From the NCBI RefSeq assembly GCF_026339995.1, contig NZ_JAPEPT010000001.1, forward strand, positions 2,103,001-2,167,000: a DNA stretch of 64,000 nucleotides, read 5' to 3'. Below the pieces are notes generated by a model. The model was given only the letters and a program-made list of their open reading frames with translations. It did no database searches and was not told where the DNA came from. Below are positions 49,632 through 61,197 of this stretch, piece by piece; within the stretch, counting starts at the first letter, position 1; every line of letters starts with the position of its first letter. The translations under genes and the position numbers were made by a program. Source of the DNA: Streptomyces sp. NBC_01481 (GTDB taxonomy: Bacteria; Actinomycetota; Actinomycetes; Streptomycetales; Streptomycetaceae).

Positions 49632-51001
49632 ATCTCGAAGGACTCGTGGTGGATCCGGCGGGACGGCACTCCCGCTGCGCGCAGTGCCTGGTACGACTCC
49701 TCGGCGAGGCCGGGCGGCCCGCAGAGATAGACGTCGTGCTCGTCGATGTCGGGCAGCACTTCCTTCAGCCGCTCGGAGGTGATCTCGGGCCGGGCTCCGT
49801 CCGGACCGTTTACCGCGTACATCAGCTGTGCGTCCCGGCGCTCAGCGATCTGCTGGAGCTCGCTCCAGAGCGCCAGGTCCTGCTTCTTGCTGGCCCGGTA
49901 GAGCAGCGTCAGGTCGCCCGGGCCGCCGGGCAGCGTCTCGAACAGTGCCCGCAGCGGGGTGATTCCGGCGCCGCCCGCGATCAGCAGCACCTTGTTGCGG
50001 CTCCGGCGGCCGGCGGTCATGGCTCCGTACGGCCCCTCTGCCCAGATCCGCGTCCCCGGCTCCAGCCGGGACAGGGCAGTGCTGTGCTTGCCGACCGCCT
50101 TGACGGTGATACGCATCAGAGTGGGGCGGGGCGCCGCGGAGAGCGAGTACGGATTGGCGCTCCAGCGCAGCCCCTTGGTGAGGAACCGCCAGCGGAAGAA
50201 CTGACCCGCCTCGGCGCCGAGCCGGTGCAGCCGCCGCCCGGTGATCAGCACGGAGACCACACCGGGTGCCTCGTCCACGGTCGACTCGACCCGCATCCGG
50301 TGCCAGAGATTGAGCCGGACGGGCGCCAGGACGCGGTACCAGACCAACAGCGCGCCGACCGCCCCGTACAGCACGTACCAGACGTTGCGCACCGTCGGGT
50401 TCCCCACGAACTCGGCACCCGTCGCCAGCTGGTGCCAGAAGGTCAGATACACCGCGACATAGGTGAGAAGGTGCAGGTAGTACCACGTCTCGTACGCCAT
50501 CCGCCGACGCACTGCCCCGGCCGAGACGAAGCCGATGAGCAGCAGGAGCCCGGTGCCGATCGCCGCCTTGATCATTTCGGGGAAGTCGACGACGACGGTG
50601 ACGGTCTGCTCCACGAGGCCCGTACGGGCCTGGACGGCGTACCCCCAGACGGTCAGCACGACATGCGTGACGATCAGACTGATCGCGTAGCGTCCGCTCA
50701 TCGCGTGCCAGCGGGTCACCCGGTCGGAACCCACCCGCCGTTCCAGAGCCGGGACGCGTGCCATCAGCAAGACCACCAGCGCGATCACGTATCCGCCCAG
50801 CAGGCCGGTGATCCTGCCGGCACCGATCAGCCACTCGGCGGTGGTCATGTGCACCACCGCCGTGTTCTGCCACCACAGGGACAGGACGGCCACCGCCCCT
50901 GCCCAGGTGACGGCCAGCAGCGCCGCCGCCGGGTCACGCCGCGGGCGGATCGCACGCATGGTCTGACGCCTTGCGGCCCGACCGGTCTGCAACATCACCA
51001 C
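49628..51001 (-). CDS. Transmembrane haem reductase with FAD/NAD(P) domain, cassette 1
   Basis: A 457-residue protein of the ferric-reductase/NADPH-oxidase superfamily. GTG 51001 sits five bases after GAGGAG. About six membrane segments hold four His in the right spacing for two haems (H99, H113 and H177, H190). The C-terminal ferredoxin-NADP reductase module has NPYSLSAAPR (FAD), LLIAGGAGITPLRALFETLP and YLCGPPGLAEESYQALR (NAD(P)). It would pass electrons from NAD(P)H to the outer FMN protein encoded next. Paralogous to 53845-55218. Confidence 0.9.
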   Translation of the reverse strand: MVMLQTGRAARRQTMRAIRPRRDPAAALLAVTWAGAVAVLSLWWQNTAVVHMTTAEWLIGAGRITGLLGGYVIALVVLLMARVPALERRVGSDRVTRWHAMSGRYAISLIVTHVVLTVWGYAVQARTGLVEQTVTVVVDFPEMIKAAIGTGLLLLIGFVSAGAVRRRMAYETWYYLHLLTYVAVYLTFWHQLATGAEFVGNPTVRNVWYVLYGAVGALLVWYRVLAPVRLNLWHRMRVESTVDEAPGVVSVLITGRRLHRLGAEAGQFFRWRFLTKGLRWSANPYSLSAAPRPTLMRITVKAVGKHSTALSRLEPGTRIWAEGPYGAMTAGRRSRNKVLLIAGGAGITPLRALFETLPGGPGDLTLLYRASKKQDLALWSELQQIAERRDAQLMYAVNGPDGARPEITSERLKEVLPDIDEHDVYLCGPPGLAEESYQALRAAGVPSRRIHHESFEM

Positions 51002-51106
51002 GGCTGCTCCTCGCCTGTACCACTTTCGCGTACGGGGATACGCAAACGAGGCGCGTGGAGTTCAACTCGAGGGGCGCTTGAGCAATCTGTGGCTCGGTCG
51101 CCCCGG

Positions 51107-51856
51107 TCAGTAGCGCGTGAGAGCCGTGCGTCCAGAAGCGGTGCCGATGGCGATGTGCGGGTTGCGGTGCCGGTCGGCCCAGGCCAGGATCCGGCTCATG
51201 GCCGCCTCGGGCACCGAGACACAACCGGCCGTCGCGCCGCGCCCGTTGACGTGCAGGAAGATCCCGGCGCCGCGGCCGCGCACCGGACGGTCGTAGTTGA
51301 AGCCGATGACCATCGCGTGGGCGTACTGCGGGCGGTAGGCAGTCAGATGCTCGGACTCGGCGGCCCGGCAGTCCGCGGGCAGTGACTCCACCCAGCGGTT
51401 GTACGCGCGGGACGCGGTGTCCTGGCACCACCAGGACGTCTTCGTCACGCGGCGATACGTGTACGCGGTCCCGGCGGGCGCCGCCTCGATCCCGAAGGCG
51501 TACGGCAGCCGGTACAGCCCGGTCGGCGTGGTGCTGGTGCCCTGCTTGCGGAGGGCGCCCTCGACCAGTCCCTTCGCGCCGAACCGCGCGACTGCCGATC
51601 CCGCGACCACCCATCGGCCGTCACCGCGGCGGTCCCACCAGGTCACCGTGCCCGTGGTGGAGCCGGGCCGCGCGGCCTCGGCGGTGATCAGCTGGGATCC
51701 GCCGCCGGTGTCGGCCATCCGCGCGGGCAGCGGCGCGCGGACAGGCGTGTGAACCGGCGTGTGAACCTGCGCGGCGCCGGCCGATGCGGAGAGCACGAAA
51801 GCGACCACGAAGGAGACGACGAACAGAACAGGACCGAGGAGAGAAGCCTTGCGCAT
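51107..51856 (-). CDS. Secreted L,D-transpeptidase (YkuD)-like protein
   Basis: A 249-residue protein starting at ATG 51856 with a signal peptide (to about residue 29, ASAGAAQ). The catalytic motif is HVNGRGATAGCVSVP with H202 and nucleophile C212, a slightly atypical YkuD motif (T for S before A-G-C). The layout matches small Streptomyces L,D-transpeptidase-fold proteins, possibly cross-linking or tethering to the wall. It lies between the two flavin cassettes, on the same strand, so a role in anchoring surface proteins is tempting but inferred. Confidence 0.82.
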   Translation of the reverse strand: MRKASLLGPVLFVVSFVVAFVLSASAGAAQVHTPVHTPVRAPLPARMADTGGGSQLITAEAARPGSTTGTVTWWDRRGDGRWVVAGSAVARFGAKGLVEGALRKQGTSTTPTGLYRLPYAFGIEAAPAGTAYTYRRVTKTSWWCQDTASRAYNRWVESLPADCRAAESEHLTAYRPQYAHAMVIGFNYDRPVRGRGAGIFLHVNGRGATAGCVSVPEAAMSRILAWADRHRNPHIAIGTASGRTALTRY

Positions 51857-51911
51857 AGGGGCGACCGTATGCGCTCCCTGCCCCGGCGGCAGCGCCATTG
51901 GTCCGTACGGC

Positions 51912-52496
51912 TCAGGGCGTCGGCGGCAGTGGCAGGGGGAGCCCCGGAAGTCCGTCCATGCTGCTGGCGATGTCCGGCTTCTTCTCGAAGTACGCGCTGA
52001 GCGACGCGTCGTCCTCGCGCGAGAACCGCCGGCCGTGCGTCTCACGGTCCCCGTCGTACGTCATGTAGGGCACCGCGAATCCGCAGCTGTCCCGGACGAC
52101 TTCGGCCCGTACGACGATGATGGCGCGCAGCCCGTGCGGGGTGGTGTCGATGTCCGGGAAGTGCGCCAGCAGCTCCTTCCAGCGCGGATCGTCCCGGAAG
52201 ACGGGCTCGCCGTGGCCGTGCACCCGCACGATGTTCGGCGGCCCCTGGAAGGCGCACCACATCAGGGTGATGCGGCCGTTCTCGCGGAGGTGGGCGATGG
52301 TCTCGTTGTGGCTCCCGGCGAAGTCGAGGTAGGCCACGGTCCGGTCGTCGATGACGGCGAAGGAGCCTGTCAGACCCTTGGGGGACAGGTTGACCGTCCC
52401 GTCGCCGGACAGCGGCGCGGTCGCGGTGAAGAAGAGGGGCTGTTCCTCGATGAAGGTGCGCAGTCGGCCGTCTATCCGTTCGTAGAGCTTTCCCAT
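51912..52496 (-). CDS. Pyridoxamine 5'-phosphate oxidase-family (PPOX) flavin protein
   Basis: A 194-residue cytosolic split-barrel protein starting at ATG 52496. QPLFFTATAPLSGDGTVNLS, the FAGSHNETIAHLRENGRITL segment and GHGEPVF match the PPOX family binding FMN or F420. Located between two flavin-transfer cassettes; it could be a flavin reductase or just a neighbour. Confidence 0.82.
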   Translation of the reverse strand: MGKLYERIDGRLRTFIEEQPLFFTATAPLSGDGTVNLSPKGLTGSFAVIDDRTVAYLDFAGSHNETIAHLRENGRITLMWCAFQGPPNIVRVHGHGEPVFRDDPRWKELLAHFPDIDTTPHGLRAIIVVRAEVVRDSCGFAVPYMTYDGDRETHGRRFSREDDASLSAYFEKKPDIASSMDGLPGLPLPLPPTP

Positions 52497-52503
52497 GCCA
52501 CGA

Positions 52504-53262
52504 TTATCCGTACCGACGCCAGCCGTTGGTGCTCCAGGTCGTGCCCCCGGCCGTAACGGCGTACGCCTCGGCCCCGGGCAGCGCCTCCAGCCATTCGCGA
52601 GCCTCGGTTCCCATGGCGTATGCGGCCGTCGCCCAGGCGTCCGCGTCGGTCAGCCGCTCGCAGACCACGGTCACCGAGGCGAGTGCGTCCGCCGGGGTCT
52701 CGCCGGTACGGGGGTCGACGATGTGGCAGCCGCGTTCCGCGGGGCCGGACGTCGCCACCGCGCACATGCCGCTGCCCTCCACGACGGTCGCAAGTCCCCC
52801 GGGGGCCAGCGGATCCGTCACGCCGATCCGCCAAGGGCGGTCCGGTGCGGGAGCGCCGTACAGCTGTACATCGCCGCCGCCGTTGACGCATACGGCAATG
52901 GCGCCCGCCTCGGCGATGAGCTGCGCGGCCCGTTCCACCGCCCAGCCCTTCACCAGTCCGGTCGGGTCCCAGGAACCCGCGTACGAGGCGGTGAAACTCC
53001 CGCCGCTGAGCAGCTCGGCGCGCTCGCAGAGCCGCCACACCTCGGTGACCTCCGGGTCGCACTGAGGCAGGGTCAGTTCGCCCCTGGCCAGCCTGCTGAC
53101 CTGGCTCTGGGGGCGGTAGGTGGAGAACACCTGGTCCACTTGGTGCAGCGATCGCACGGCCGACGCGAGGGCAGCGGGGACCCCCTCCTCGTCGGCGCCT
53201 CGTATGTCGAAGGAGAACACGGTGCCCATCGCCTCCTCGACATGGCGCAGGCGCTCAGGCAC
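52504..53262 (-). CDS. apbE: FAD:protein FMN transferase (ApbE), cassette 2
   Basis: A 252-residue paralogue of the cassette-1 ApbE. GTG 53262 overlaps the stop of the FMN-binding gene upstream. It begins PERLRHVEEAMGTVFSFDIR and has DPTGLVKGWAVERAAQLI, VCVNGGGDVQLYG, and HIVDPRTGETPADALASVTV. Again no signal peptide is visible. It is clearly the same gene order as cassette 1: reductase, FMN protein, ApbE. Confidence 0.92.
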   Translation of the reverse strand: MPERLRHVEEAMGTVFSFDIRGADEEGVPAALASAVRSLHQVDQVFSTYRPQSQVSRLARGELTLPQCDPEVTEVWRLCERAELLSGGSFTASYAGSWDPTGLVKGWAVERAAQLIAEAGAIAVCVNGGGDVQLYGAPAPDRPWRIGVTDPLAPGGLATVVEGSGMCAVATSGPAERGCHIVDPRTGETPADALASVTVVCERLTDADAWATAAYAMGTEAREWLEALPGAEAYAVTAGGTTWSTNGWRRYG

Positions 53263-53848
53263 CGGCCTTGTCCAGAGCACTCTGCAGGGAGCCGATATAG
53301 CCCTCGCTGGTGTAGCTGGCGCCGGAGACGGCGTCGATGTCCGCGCTCTGGGCGGACAGGGTCCGCTGGTTGAGTGTGGGGATCGCCGTCGACGAGATGT
53401 CGCGGGAGCGCGGCGTCTCCGACGGCGACTGCACGGCGGAGGCGGCTGTGATCCGGTCGCCGGACAGAGTGATCCTTACCTGCACCGGGCCGTACTTGGT
53501 CTGCACCGTGCTGCCCGTCACGGAGCGGGTGGTGACGGTCTGCTTGGCGGGCGCGGACGGCGGCTTCGATGCGCTGCGCGTCGCCGTCGGCGCCTTGGTC
53601 TGCGGGCCCTTCGAGGCGGACGCAGCGGCCGGCTTCGACGCGGAGGGCGAGGGCCGGGCACTCGCCGAGGCCGTCGTCGTCGGGGTTCCCGACGGCGCGG
53701 GAGCCACAGACCGAGTGGGATCAGCCGCCTGTACGGAGGTGCCGGGCACGGTGTGCGGCTTGAGCGCGAGCATGAGTACGACGCCCGAGACGGTTACCAC
53801 GGAGCTCAGTACGACCCGGCGCAACGCGCCCTTTCTCGTGGTGCTCAC
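53255..53848 (-). CDS. Surface FMN-binding protein with one flavinylation domain, cassette 2
   Basis: A 197-residue exported protein. GTG 53848 overlaps the reductase stop (GTGA). A membrane or signal segment (about 11-29), a long Ala/Ser/Pro/Thr linker (45-110), and a single FMN_bind domain (about 113-196) with SGASYTSEG (S175-S178). The linker may span the peptidoglycan. It has one flavin site where its paralogue has two. Confidence 0.9.
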   Translation of the reverse strand: MSTTRKGALRRVVLSSVVTVSGVVLMLALKPHTVPGTSVQAADPTRSVAPAPSGTPTTTASASARPSPSASKPAAASASKGPQTKAPTATRSASKPPSAPAKQTVTTRSVTGSTVQTKYGPVQVRITLSGDRITAASAVQSPSETPRSRDISSTAIPTLNQRTLSAQSADIDAVSGASYTSEGYIGSLQSALDKAGA

Positions 53849-55218
53849 AGTTCGAAGATCTCCTGGTGGATGTGACCGGCCCGGACCCCGGCCTCGCGCA
53901 GCGCCTCCCGGGCGGCCTTCGTCATCGCGGGCGGACCGCACAGATAGACGTCGTGCCGGGTGATGTCGGGGACCACCTTCTGCAGGGTGGACGCGGTGAG
54001 GCGGGCTCCTCGCCGGCCGTGCACGCTGTCGACCGAGTAGTACAGCCGTGCGCGGCGGGCGTCGGCGATCGCCTCAAGCTCGCCGCGCAGTGCCAGGTCC
54101 TGCTCGGTGTGGGCCCAGTAGAGGAGTGTCAGATCGCCGGGTCCGGCCGGCAGCGCTTCGAACAGAGCCCGCAGCGGGGTGATCCCCACCCCGCCGGCGA
54201 CCAGGAGCACCTTGCGGTGCCTGCGCCGGGCCGCGGTGAGTGCGCCGTACGGCCCCTCGGCCCACACCCGGGTCCCCGGGCGGACCGCGGCGAGGGCGGC
54301 GCTGTGCCCGCCGGCGGCCTTGACGGTGATCCTCATCAGATCCGGCCGGGGCAGGGCGGACAGCGAGTACGGATTGGCGGACCAGCGCAGCCCCTTGGCC
54401 ATGAAGCGCCAGCGGAAGAACTGGCCGGGCTCGGCGCGCAGCTTGTGCAGCCGTTTGCCCCGGATCAGCACGGACAGCACGCCGGGCGCCTCGGCGACGA
54501 CGGCCTCGACGCGCATGCGATGACGGAGGTTGAGACGTACAGGAACGAGGATCCGGTACCAGAGGACCAGCAGTGCCACCCCGCCGTACAGCACGTACCA
54601 GGCGGCGCAGGCGGCCTTGTTGCCGAGGAATTGAGAGCCGTTCGTCAGCTGGTGCCAGAAGGTCAGATAGAGCGCGGCATAGGTGGTGAGGTGGAGGTAG
54701 TACCAGGTCTCGTAGCTGACCCGGCGGCGCACCGCACCGGCCGAGACCAGGCCGACGACGACGAACAGCGCCGTGCCGACGGCTGCCGTGATCATGTCCG
54801 GGTAGTCCAGGACCAGGGTGACCGTCTGTTCCACCATGCCGGTGGCGCCCTCCGTCGCGTACCCCCAGACGATCAGGAAGAGATGGGCGAGAACGAGGCT
54901 GAGGGTGTACCGGCCGCCCATCGCGTGCCAACGGGCGATGCGGTCGCTGCCGACCCGGCGCTCAAGACCGGGGACCCGGGCCATCAGACCGACGAGGACG
55001 GCACAGCCGTAGCCGGCGAGGAGCCCGGTGATACGGCCCGCGCCGATGATCCACTCCGAGTCGCCGACGACAGCGGGGGTGCTGCTCCACCACAGGGCCA
55101 GTACGGCGGCGGCGCCGCCCCAGACGAGGAGCAGGACGGGAACGGCGGGAGAGCGCCGTCTGCCGTGCAGAGATGCGGCATACCGGCGTGCGGTGCGTGC
55201 GCCGTAAGCCGTGGACAT
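53845..55218 (-). CDS. Transmembrane haem reductase with FAD/NAD(P) domain, cassette 2
   Basis: A 457-residue paralogue of the cassette-1 reductase, the same length. ATG 55218 follows GGGAGA. The four haem-ligand His are conserved (ARWHAMGGRYTLSLVLAHLF and YYLHLTTYAALYLTFWHQL). The FAD/NAD(P) module has NPYSLSALPR, LLVAGGVGITPLRALFEALP and YLCGPPAMTKAAREAL. First gene of its cassette; a 316-bp divergent spacer separates it from argG. Confidence 0.9.
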   Translation of the reverse strand: MSTAYGARTARRYAASLHGRRRSPAVPVLLLVWGGAAAVLALWWSSTPAVVGDSEWIIGAGRITGLLAGYGCAVLVGLMARVPGLERRVGSDRIARWHAMGGRYTLSLVLAHLFLIVWGYATEGATGMVEQTVTLVLDYPDMITAAVGTALFVVVGLVSAGAVRRRVSYETWYYLHLTTYAALYLTFWHQLTNGSQFLGNKAACAAWYVLYGGVALLVLWYRILVPVRLNLRHRMRVEAVVAEAPGVLSVLIRGKRLHKLRAEPGQFFRWRFMAKGLRWSANPYSLSALPRPDLMRITVKAAGGHSAALAAVRPGTRVWAEGPYGALTAARRRHRKVLLVAGGVGITPLRALFEALPAGPGDLTLLYWAHTEQDLALRGELEAIADARRARLYYSVDSVHGRRGARLTASTLQKVVPDITRHDVYLCGPPAMTKAAREALREAGVRAGHIHQEIFEL

Positions 55219-55534
55219 GGGGATCTCCCAGTACGTGCTGCCTGCCGCCGGGTGCCGCAGAGCATGTGTGCGCGGAAGCCTGCACCCGGGACATTCCGAA
55301 CGGGGCGGGTTCCGCGAATTGGACGCTGGGGGACGCCGTGCGGAGGTATGACCGCCGGGCGATCGTAGGCGCGCCTGCCGGGACGGACAACCGCGTGCGC
55401 CCGATGTGCCACAGAAAGCGGAATATGCCGCGCCGTTTTGTGGGTGTGGCGCGCGTCGCGGGGACCGCGTTGACGAAACATACGGACTAGTGCATAGTTA
55501 TGCCTATCGTTGAATGCACCGTAAGGAGAAACCC
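55219..55534. other. Spacer between the reductase and argG, with argG promoter and ARG box
   Basis: No gene is supportable. On the plus strand TTGACG (55470-55475), 17 bp, and CATAGT (55493-55498) form a likely argG promoter. GCATAGTTATGC (55492-55503) is a perfect palindrome over the -10 element, an ARG-box candidate sharing GTGCATAGTT with the argC promoter. The rest presumably holds the cassette-2 promoter on the minus strand; I see no clear element. Confidence 0.65.
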
Positions 55535-58269
<2,735 letters not shown>

Positions 58270-58292
58270 GAGCCTACGCCGCCGCGTGGCGC

Positions 58293-58796
58293 CTATGCCG
58301 CCGCCCAGTCCGCGAGCGCGTCGAAGTCCGGCCGGGTCAGCCCGATGCCCTCATTGATGCGCAGCAGTAGGGCGGCGGCGAGGTGGTGTTGGTCCACCCA
58401 TTCGCGGTCCAGGTCGGTGATGTCGTCGTCGACCCAGGCGAACGGCCGCCCCGCCGCGTACTCCAGGATGTACTGCGTCTTCCAGAAGGTCCCGCGAGGG
58501 GCCTTTCCGTGCATCTGGGGCCAGTCGATGAACGGCAGTTCGGGCAGGCCGAGATGGGGACCTATCCACTCGTTCGCCTCGCCCTTCCAGGTGGTCGCCC
58601 AGACGAGCTCGTACACGTCGGCCAGCGCCAGCAGCTCCACCCCGTGCTCCGGGTTGAGCCAGACGCGCAACGGCTTGCCGTCCGTCCAGCCGGACGGCCG
58701 CATCCGGTGGGTGCGGTATCCCTCCGGTCTGCGCTGTGCCCGCGCCGCGTACGGATTGAGCGGGCCGTCGATGTCGATCAGTAGCAACGGCTTCAT
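58293..58796 (-). CDS. HAD-superfamily protein
   Basis: A 167-residue protein starting at ATG 58796 (MKPLLLIDIDGPLNPYAARA). The first HAD motif has D8 and D10 (DIDGPLN); the VWATTWKGEANEW segment could supply motif 2 and WVDDDITDLD motif 4. It resembles the small HAD-domain-in-Swiss-army-knife-RNA-repair group, but substrate is unknown. Convergent with argH, divergent from the TetR gene. Confidence 0.8.
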   Translation of the reverse strand: MKPLLLIDIDGPLNPYAARAQRRPEGYRTHRMRPSGWTDGKPLRVWLNPEHGVELLALADVYELVWATTWKGEANEWIGPHLGLPELPFIDWPQMHGKAPRGTFWKTQYILEYAAGRPFAWVDDDITDLDREWVDQHHLAAALLLRINEGIGLTRPDFDALADWAAA

Positions 58797-58843
58797 GCGC
58801 ACATGCTCTCTTTTCCGCGTCGGATGAGGCGACGCAATATCGC

Positions 58844-58863
58844 GTGAGACATTCATGTCTCAC
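58844..58863. promoter_or_regulatory. TetR operator, 9-2-9 perfect palindrome
   Basis: GTGAGACAT, TC, ATGTCTCAC. It lies 18 bp upstream of ATG 58882, with a further half-site TGTCTCA at 58876-58882. TATGGT (58870-58875), 6 bp before the ATG, could be the -10 of a leaderless mRNA, so binding would block transcription. Confidence 0.7.
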
Positions 58864-58881
58864 GTGGGCTATGGTTGTCTC

Positions 58882-59433
58882 ATGACTCTCGACCGGGACC
58901 AGGTGCTTCGCGCCGCCGCCGCCCTCCTCTCCCGCAAGTCCACCGCCACCATGGACGAGGTCGCCCGCGCAGCCGGTATCGGTCGGGCCACCCTCCATCG
59001 GCACTTTGCGGGGCGGGACGCGCTGGTCAAGGCCCTGGAAGCGCTCGGCATACAGGAATTCGAGGCCGCGCTCGACCGGGCGCGGCTCGACGAGGGCGGG
59101 GCGGGGGACGGGCTGCGGCGGCTCATCGCCGAGATGGAGCCCGCCGCCGATCTGCTCGCGTTCCTCGTCACCGAGAACCAGCTCTTCGAGGGCGAACAGG
59201 TCCACGAGGGCTGGGCACGGCTCGACGCCCGGGTGTCCGCGCTCTTCAAGCGCGGCCAGGAAGAGGGCGAGTTCCGGATCGACTTGACGCCCGCCTGGCT
59301 GACCGAGGCTCTCTACGGCCTCATCGGTGCCTGCGCCTGGTCCGTCATGGACGGCCGCGTCGCCAAGAAGGACTTCCAGTACATGATCGCCGAGCTGCTG
59401 CTCGGCGGAGCACGACGGAGTGTGGAGAAATGA
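58882..59433 (+). CDS. TetR-family repressor of the adjacent efflux pump
   Basis: A 183-residue repressor starting at ATG 58882 (MTLDRDQVLRAAAALLSRKS); ATG 58855 is in frame but falls inside the operator palindrome and is unlikely. Helix-turn-helix ATMDEVARAAGIGRATLHRH with FAGRDALVKAL, then a helical ligand domain. The stop overlaps the MFS start (ATGA), and the palindrome just upstream implies autoregulation and control of the pump. Confidence 0.88.
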   Translation: MTLDRDQVLRAAAALLSRKSTATMDEVARAAGIGRATLHRHFAGRDALVKALEALGIQEFEAALDRARLDEGGAGDGLRRLIAEMEPAADLLAFLVTENQLFEGEQVHEGWARLDARVSALFKRGQEEGEFRIDLTPAWLTEALYGLIGACAWSVMDGRVAKKDFQYMIAELLLGGARRSVEK

Positions 59434-60977
59434 GCAGCACCGTCCAGCGCCCGAGCCGGACGGACGAGACCCTGTACCGCCCCGGGCGCTGGATCGCGCT
59501 GGCGGTTCTGGTGCTGGCCGTCCTGCTGGTGGCCGTGGACGCCACCGTTCTCGGCCTGGCCACCCCGTTCCTCAGCGAGGACCTGAAGCCCTCCGGCACC
59601 CAGCTGTTGTGGATCGGCGACGTCTACTCGTTCGTCATAGCGGGCCTGCTCGTCTCCATGGGCAGCCTCGGTGACCGGATCGGCCGCAAGAAGCTTCTGC
59701 TGGTCGGTGCGGTCGCGTTCGGCGCCGTCTCCGTCCTCAACGCGTACGCCACCACCCCCGAGATGATGATTCTCGCTCGCGCTCTTCTCGGCGTCGCAGG
59801 CGCGACCCTCATGCCGTCGACCCTCGCGCTGATCCGGAACATCTTCCACGACCCCAAGGAGCGCAGCCTCGCCATCGGGATCTGGGGCGCGACGGCCTCC
59901 GCCGGTGCGGCGGTCGGGCCGGTCGTCGGCGGCTTCCTGCTGGAGCACTTCTGGTGGGGCTCGGTCTTTCTGATCAACCTGCCCGTGATGGCCGTTCTGG
60001 TGCTCGTCGGCATCAAGCTGCTGCCGGAGTCGAAGAACCCGGTGTCCGGGCCCTGGGACCTGATCAGCGTCGCGCTGTCCCTCGTCGGCATAGTCGGCGT
60101 CGTATACGGCATCAAGGAGGCAGCGACCCACGGCCTCACCTGGGAGGCCGGTGCCGCGGCCCTCATCGGGCTCGGCGCGCTGTACGGCTTCGTCCGCAGG
60201 CAGTTGACGCTGCCGGCGCCGCTGCTCGACATGAGGCTGTTTCGCCACCGGGGCTTCTCCGGCGCGGTTCTGGCCGACCTGCTCACCATCCTCGGGCTCT
60301 CCGGCCTGGTGTTCTTCCTGTCCCAGTTCCTGCAGCTGGTCCAGGGCAGGGAGCCGTTCGAGGCCGGTCTTGCCGAACTGCCCGCCGCGATCGGCGCGGT
60401 GGCGACCGGTCTGATAGCGGGCACCGTCGCACGGCGGTTCTCCGTACGGTCCGTGGTGGCCGGCGGGCTCGCCGCCGTGGGCCTCGCTCTGGCCACGATG
60501 ACGATGATCAGCCAGTCCACGGGTTATCCGCTGCTCGGAGCCGCGCTGCTCTTCGTCGGTGTCGGCGCGGGATTCTCCTTCACCGTCACCGCCGACATCA
60601 TTCTGTCCAGCGTGCCCAAGGAGCAGGCCGGCTCAGCGTCCGCGGTGTCCGAGACGGCCTACGAACTCGGGGCGGCCCTCGGCATCGCACTGCTGGGCTC
60701 CGTCGTCACCGGTGTCTACCGTGACTTCGCCACCCCTCACGGCGTGCCGTCCCAGGCGGCATCCGCTGCCCACGAGTCGCTCGGCGGGGCCGTCGATGCG
60801 GCGGGCGCGCTGCCCCAGCACCAGGGTGCGGCCCTGGTCGGCGCCGCCCAGGAGGCGTTCGTCGACGGGCTGCGGTTCGCGACGGGTGTGGGCGCGGCGG
60901 TGCTGCTCGCCACCGCGGTTGCCGCTTGGTTCCTGCTGCGCGGCCAGAAGCTCGAGGACGGCCTCGAACACCCCTAG
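59430..60977 (+). CDS. DHA2-type (14-TM) MFS drug exporter
   Basis: A 515-residue efflux pump. ATG 59430 overlaps the TetR stop. Motif A is GSLGDRIGRKKLLLVG, motif C is GATASAGAAVGPVVGGFLLE, and acidic D37 in VAVDATVLGLATPFL is the typical DHA2 first-helix residue. About fourteen hydrophobic segments. It resembles the SmvA/QacA group that exports cationic biocides. A hairpin terminator follows. Confidence 0.9.
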   Translation: MSSTVQRPSRTDETLYRPGRWIALAVLVLAVLLVAVDATVLGLATPFLSEDLKPSGTQLLWIGDVYSFVIAGLLVSMGSLGDRIGRKKLLLVGAVAFGAVSVLNAYATTPEMMILARALLGVAGATLMPSTLALIRNIFHDPKERSLAIGIWGATASAGAAVGPVVGGFLLEHFWWGSVFLINLPVMAVLVLVGIKLLPESKNPVSGPWDLISVALSLVGIVGVVYGIKEAATHGLTWEAGAAALIGLGALYGFVRRQLTLPAPLLDMRLFRHRGFSGAVLADLLTILGLSGLVFFLSQFLQLVQGREPFEAGLAELPAAIGAVATGLIAGTVARRFSVRSVVAGGLAAVGLALATMTMISQSTGYPLLGAALLFVGVGAGFSFTVTADIILSSVPKEQAGSASAVSETAYELGAALGIALLGSVVTGVYRDFATPHGVPSQAASAAHESLGGAVDAAGALPQHQGAALVGAAQEAFVDGLRFATGVGAAVLLATAVAAWFLLRGQKLEDGLEHP

Positions 60978-60983
60978 AGGAAA

Positions 60984-61009
60984 GGCCGGACCCCACGCCG
61001 GGTCCGGCC
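60984..61009 (+). terminator. Terminator of the TetR-MFS operon
   Basis: A 10-bp perfect stem (GGCCGGACCC at 60984-60993 with GGGTCCGGCC at 61000-61009) and a 6-base loop, 7 bp after the stop, directly before the MITE. Confidence 0.75.
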
Positions 61010-61012
61010 CAC

Positions 61013-61178
61013 CTAGGTCCTGTTCGGCCGATCTTGCCGGGCTCGCGTGCCCTGGCACGCACGCTCGCTGCGTTGTCGTCAGTCGCCGACGCTCCGCGTC
61101 GGCTCCTTCCTCCGCCTTGCGATCGCACGCACCAGACCCCGCTCACTGATCCGGCCTGATCGACCGAACAGGACCTAG
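61013..61178. mobile_element. CTAG-bounded palindromic MITE, copy 3 (166 bp)
   Basis: CTAGGTCCTGTTCGGCCGAT (61013-61032) is inverted with one mismatch at 61158-61178; both ends are CTAG. The interior has GCGTGCCCTGGCACGCAC, CTCGCTGCGTTGTCG and TCCTCCGCCTTGCGATCGCA, shared with 7826-8006 and 27804-28024, while the terminal inverted repeats differ between copies. It lies between the efflux operon and the acyltransferase stop. Confidence 0.82.
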
Positions 61179-61197
61179 CCGCAAGGCCGTCAGGCCG

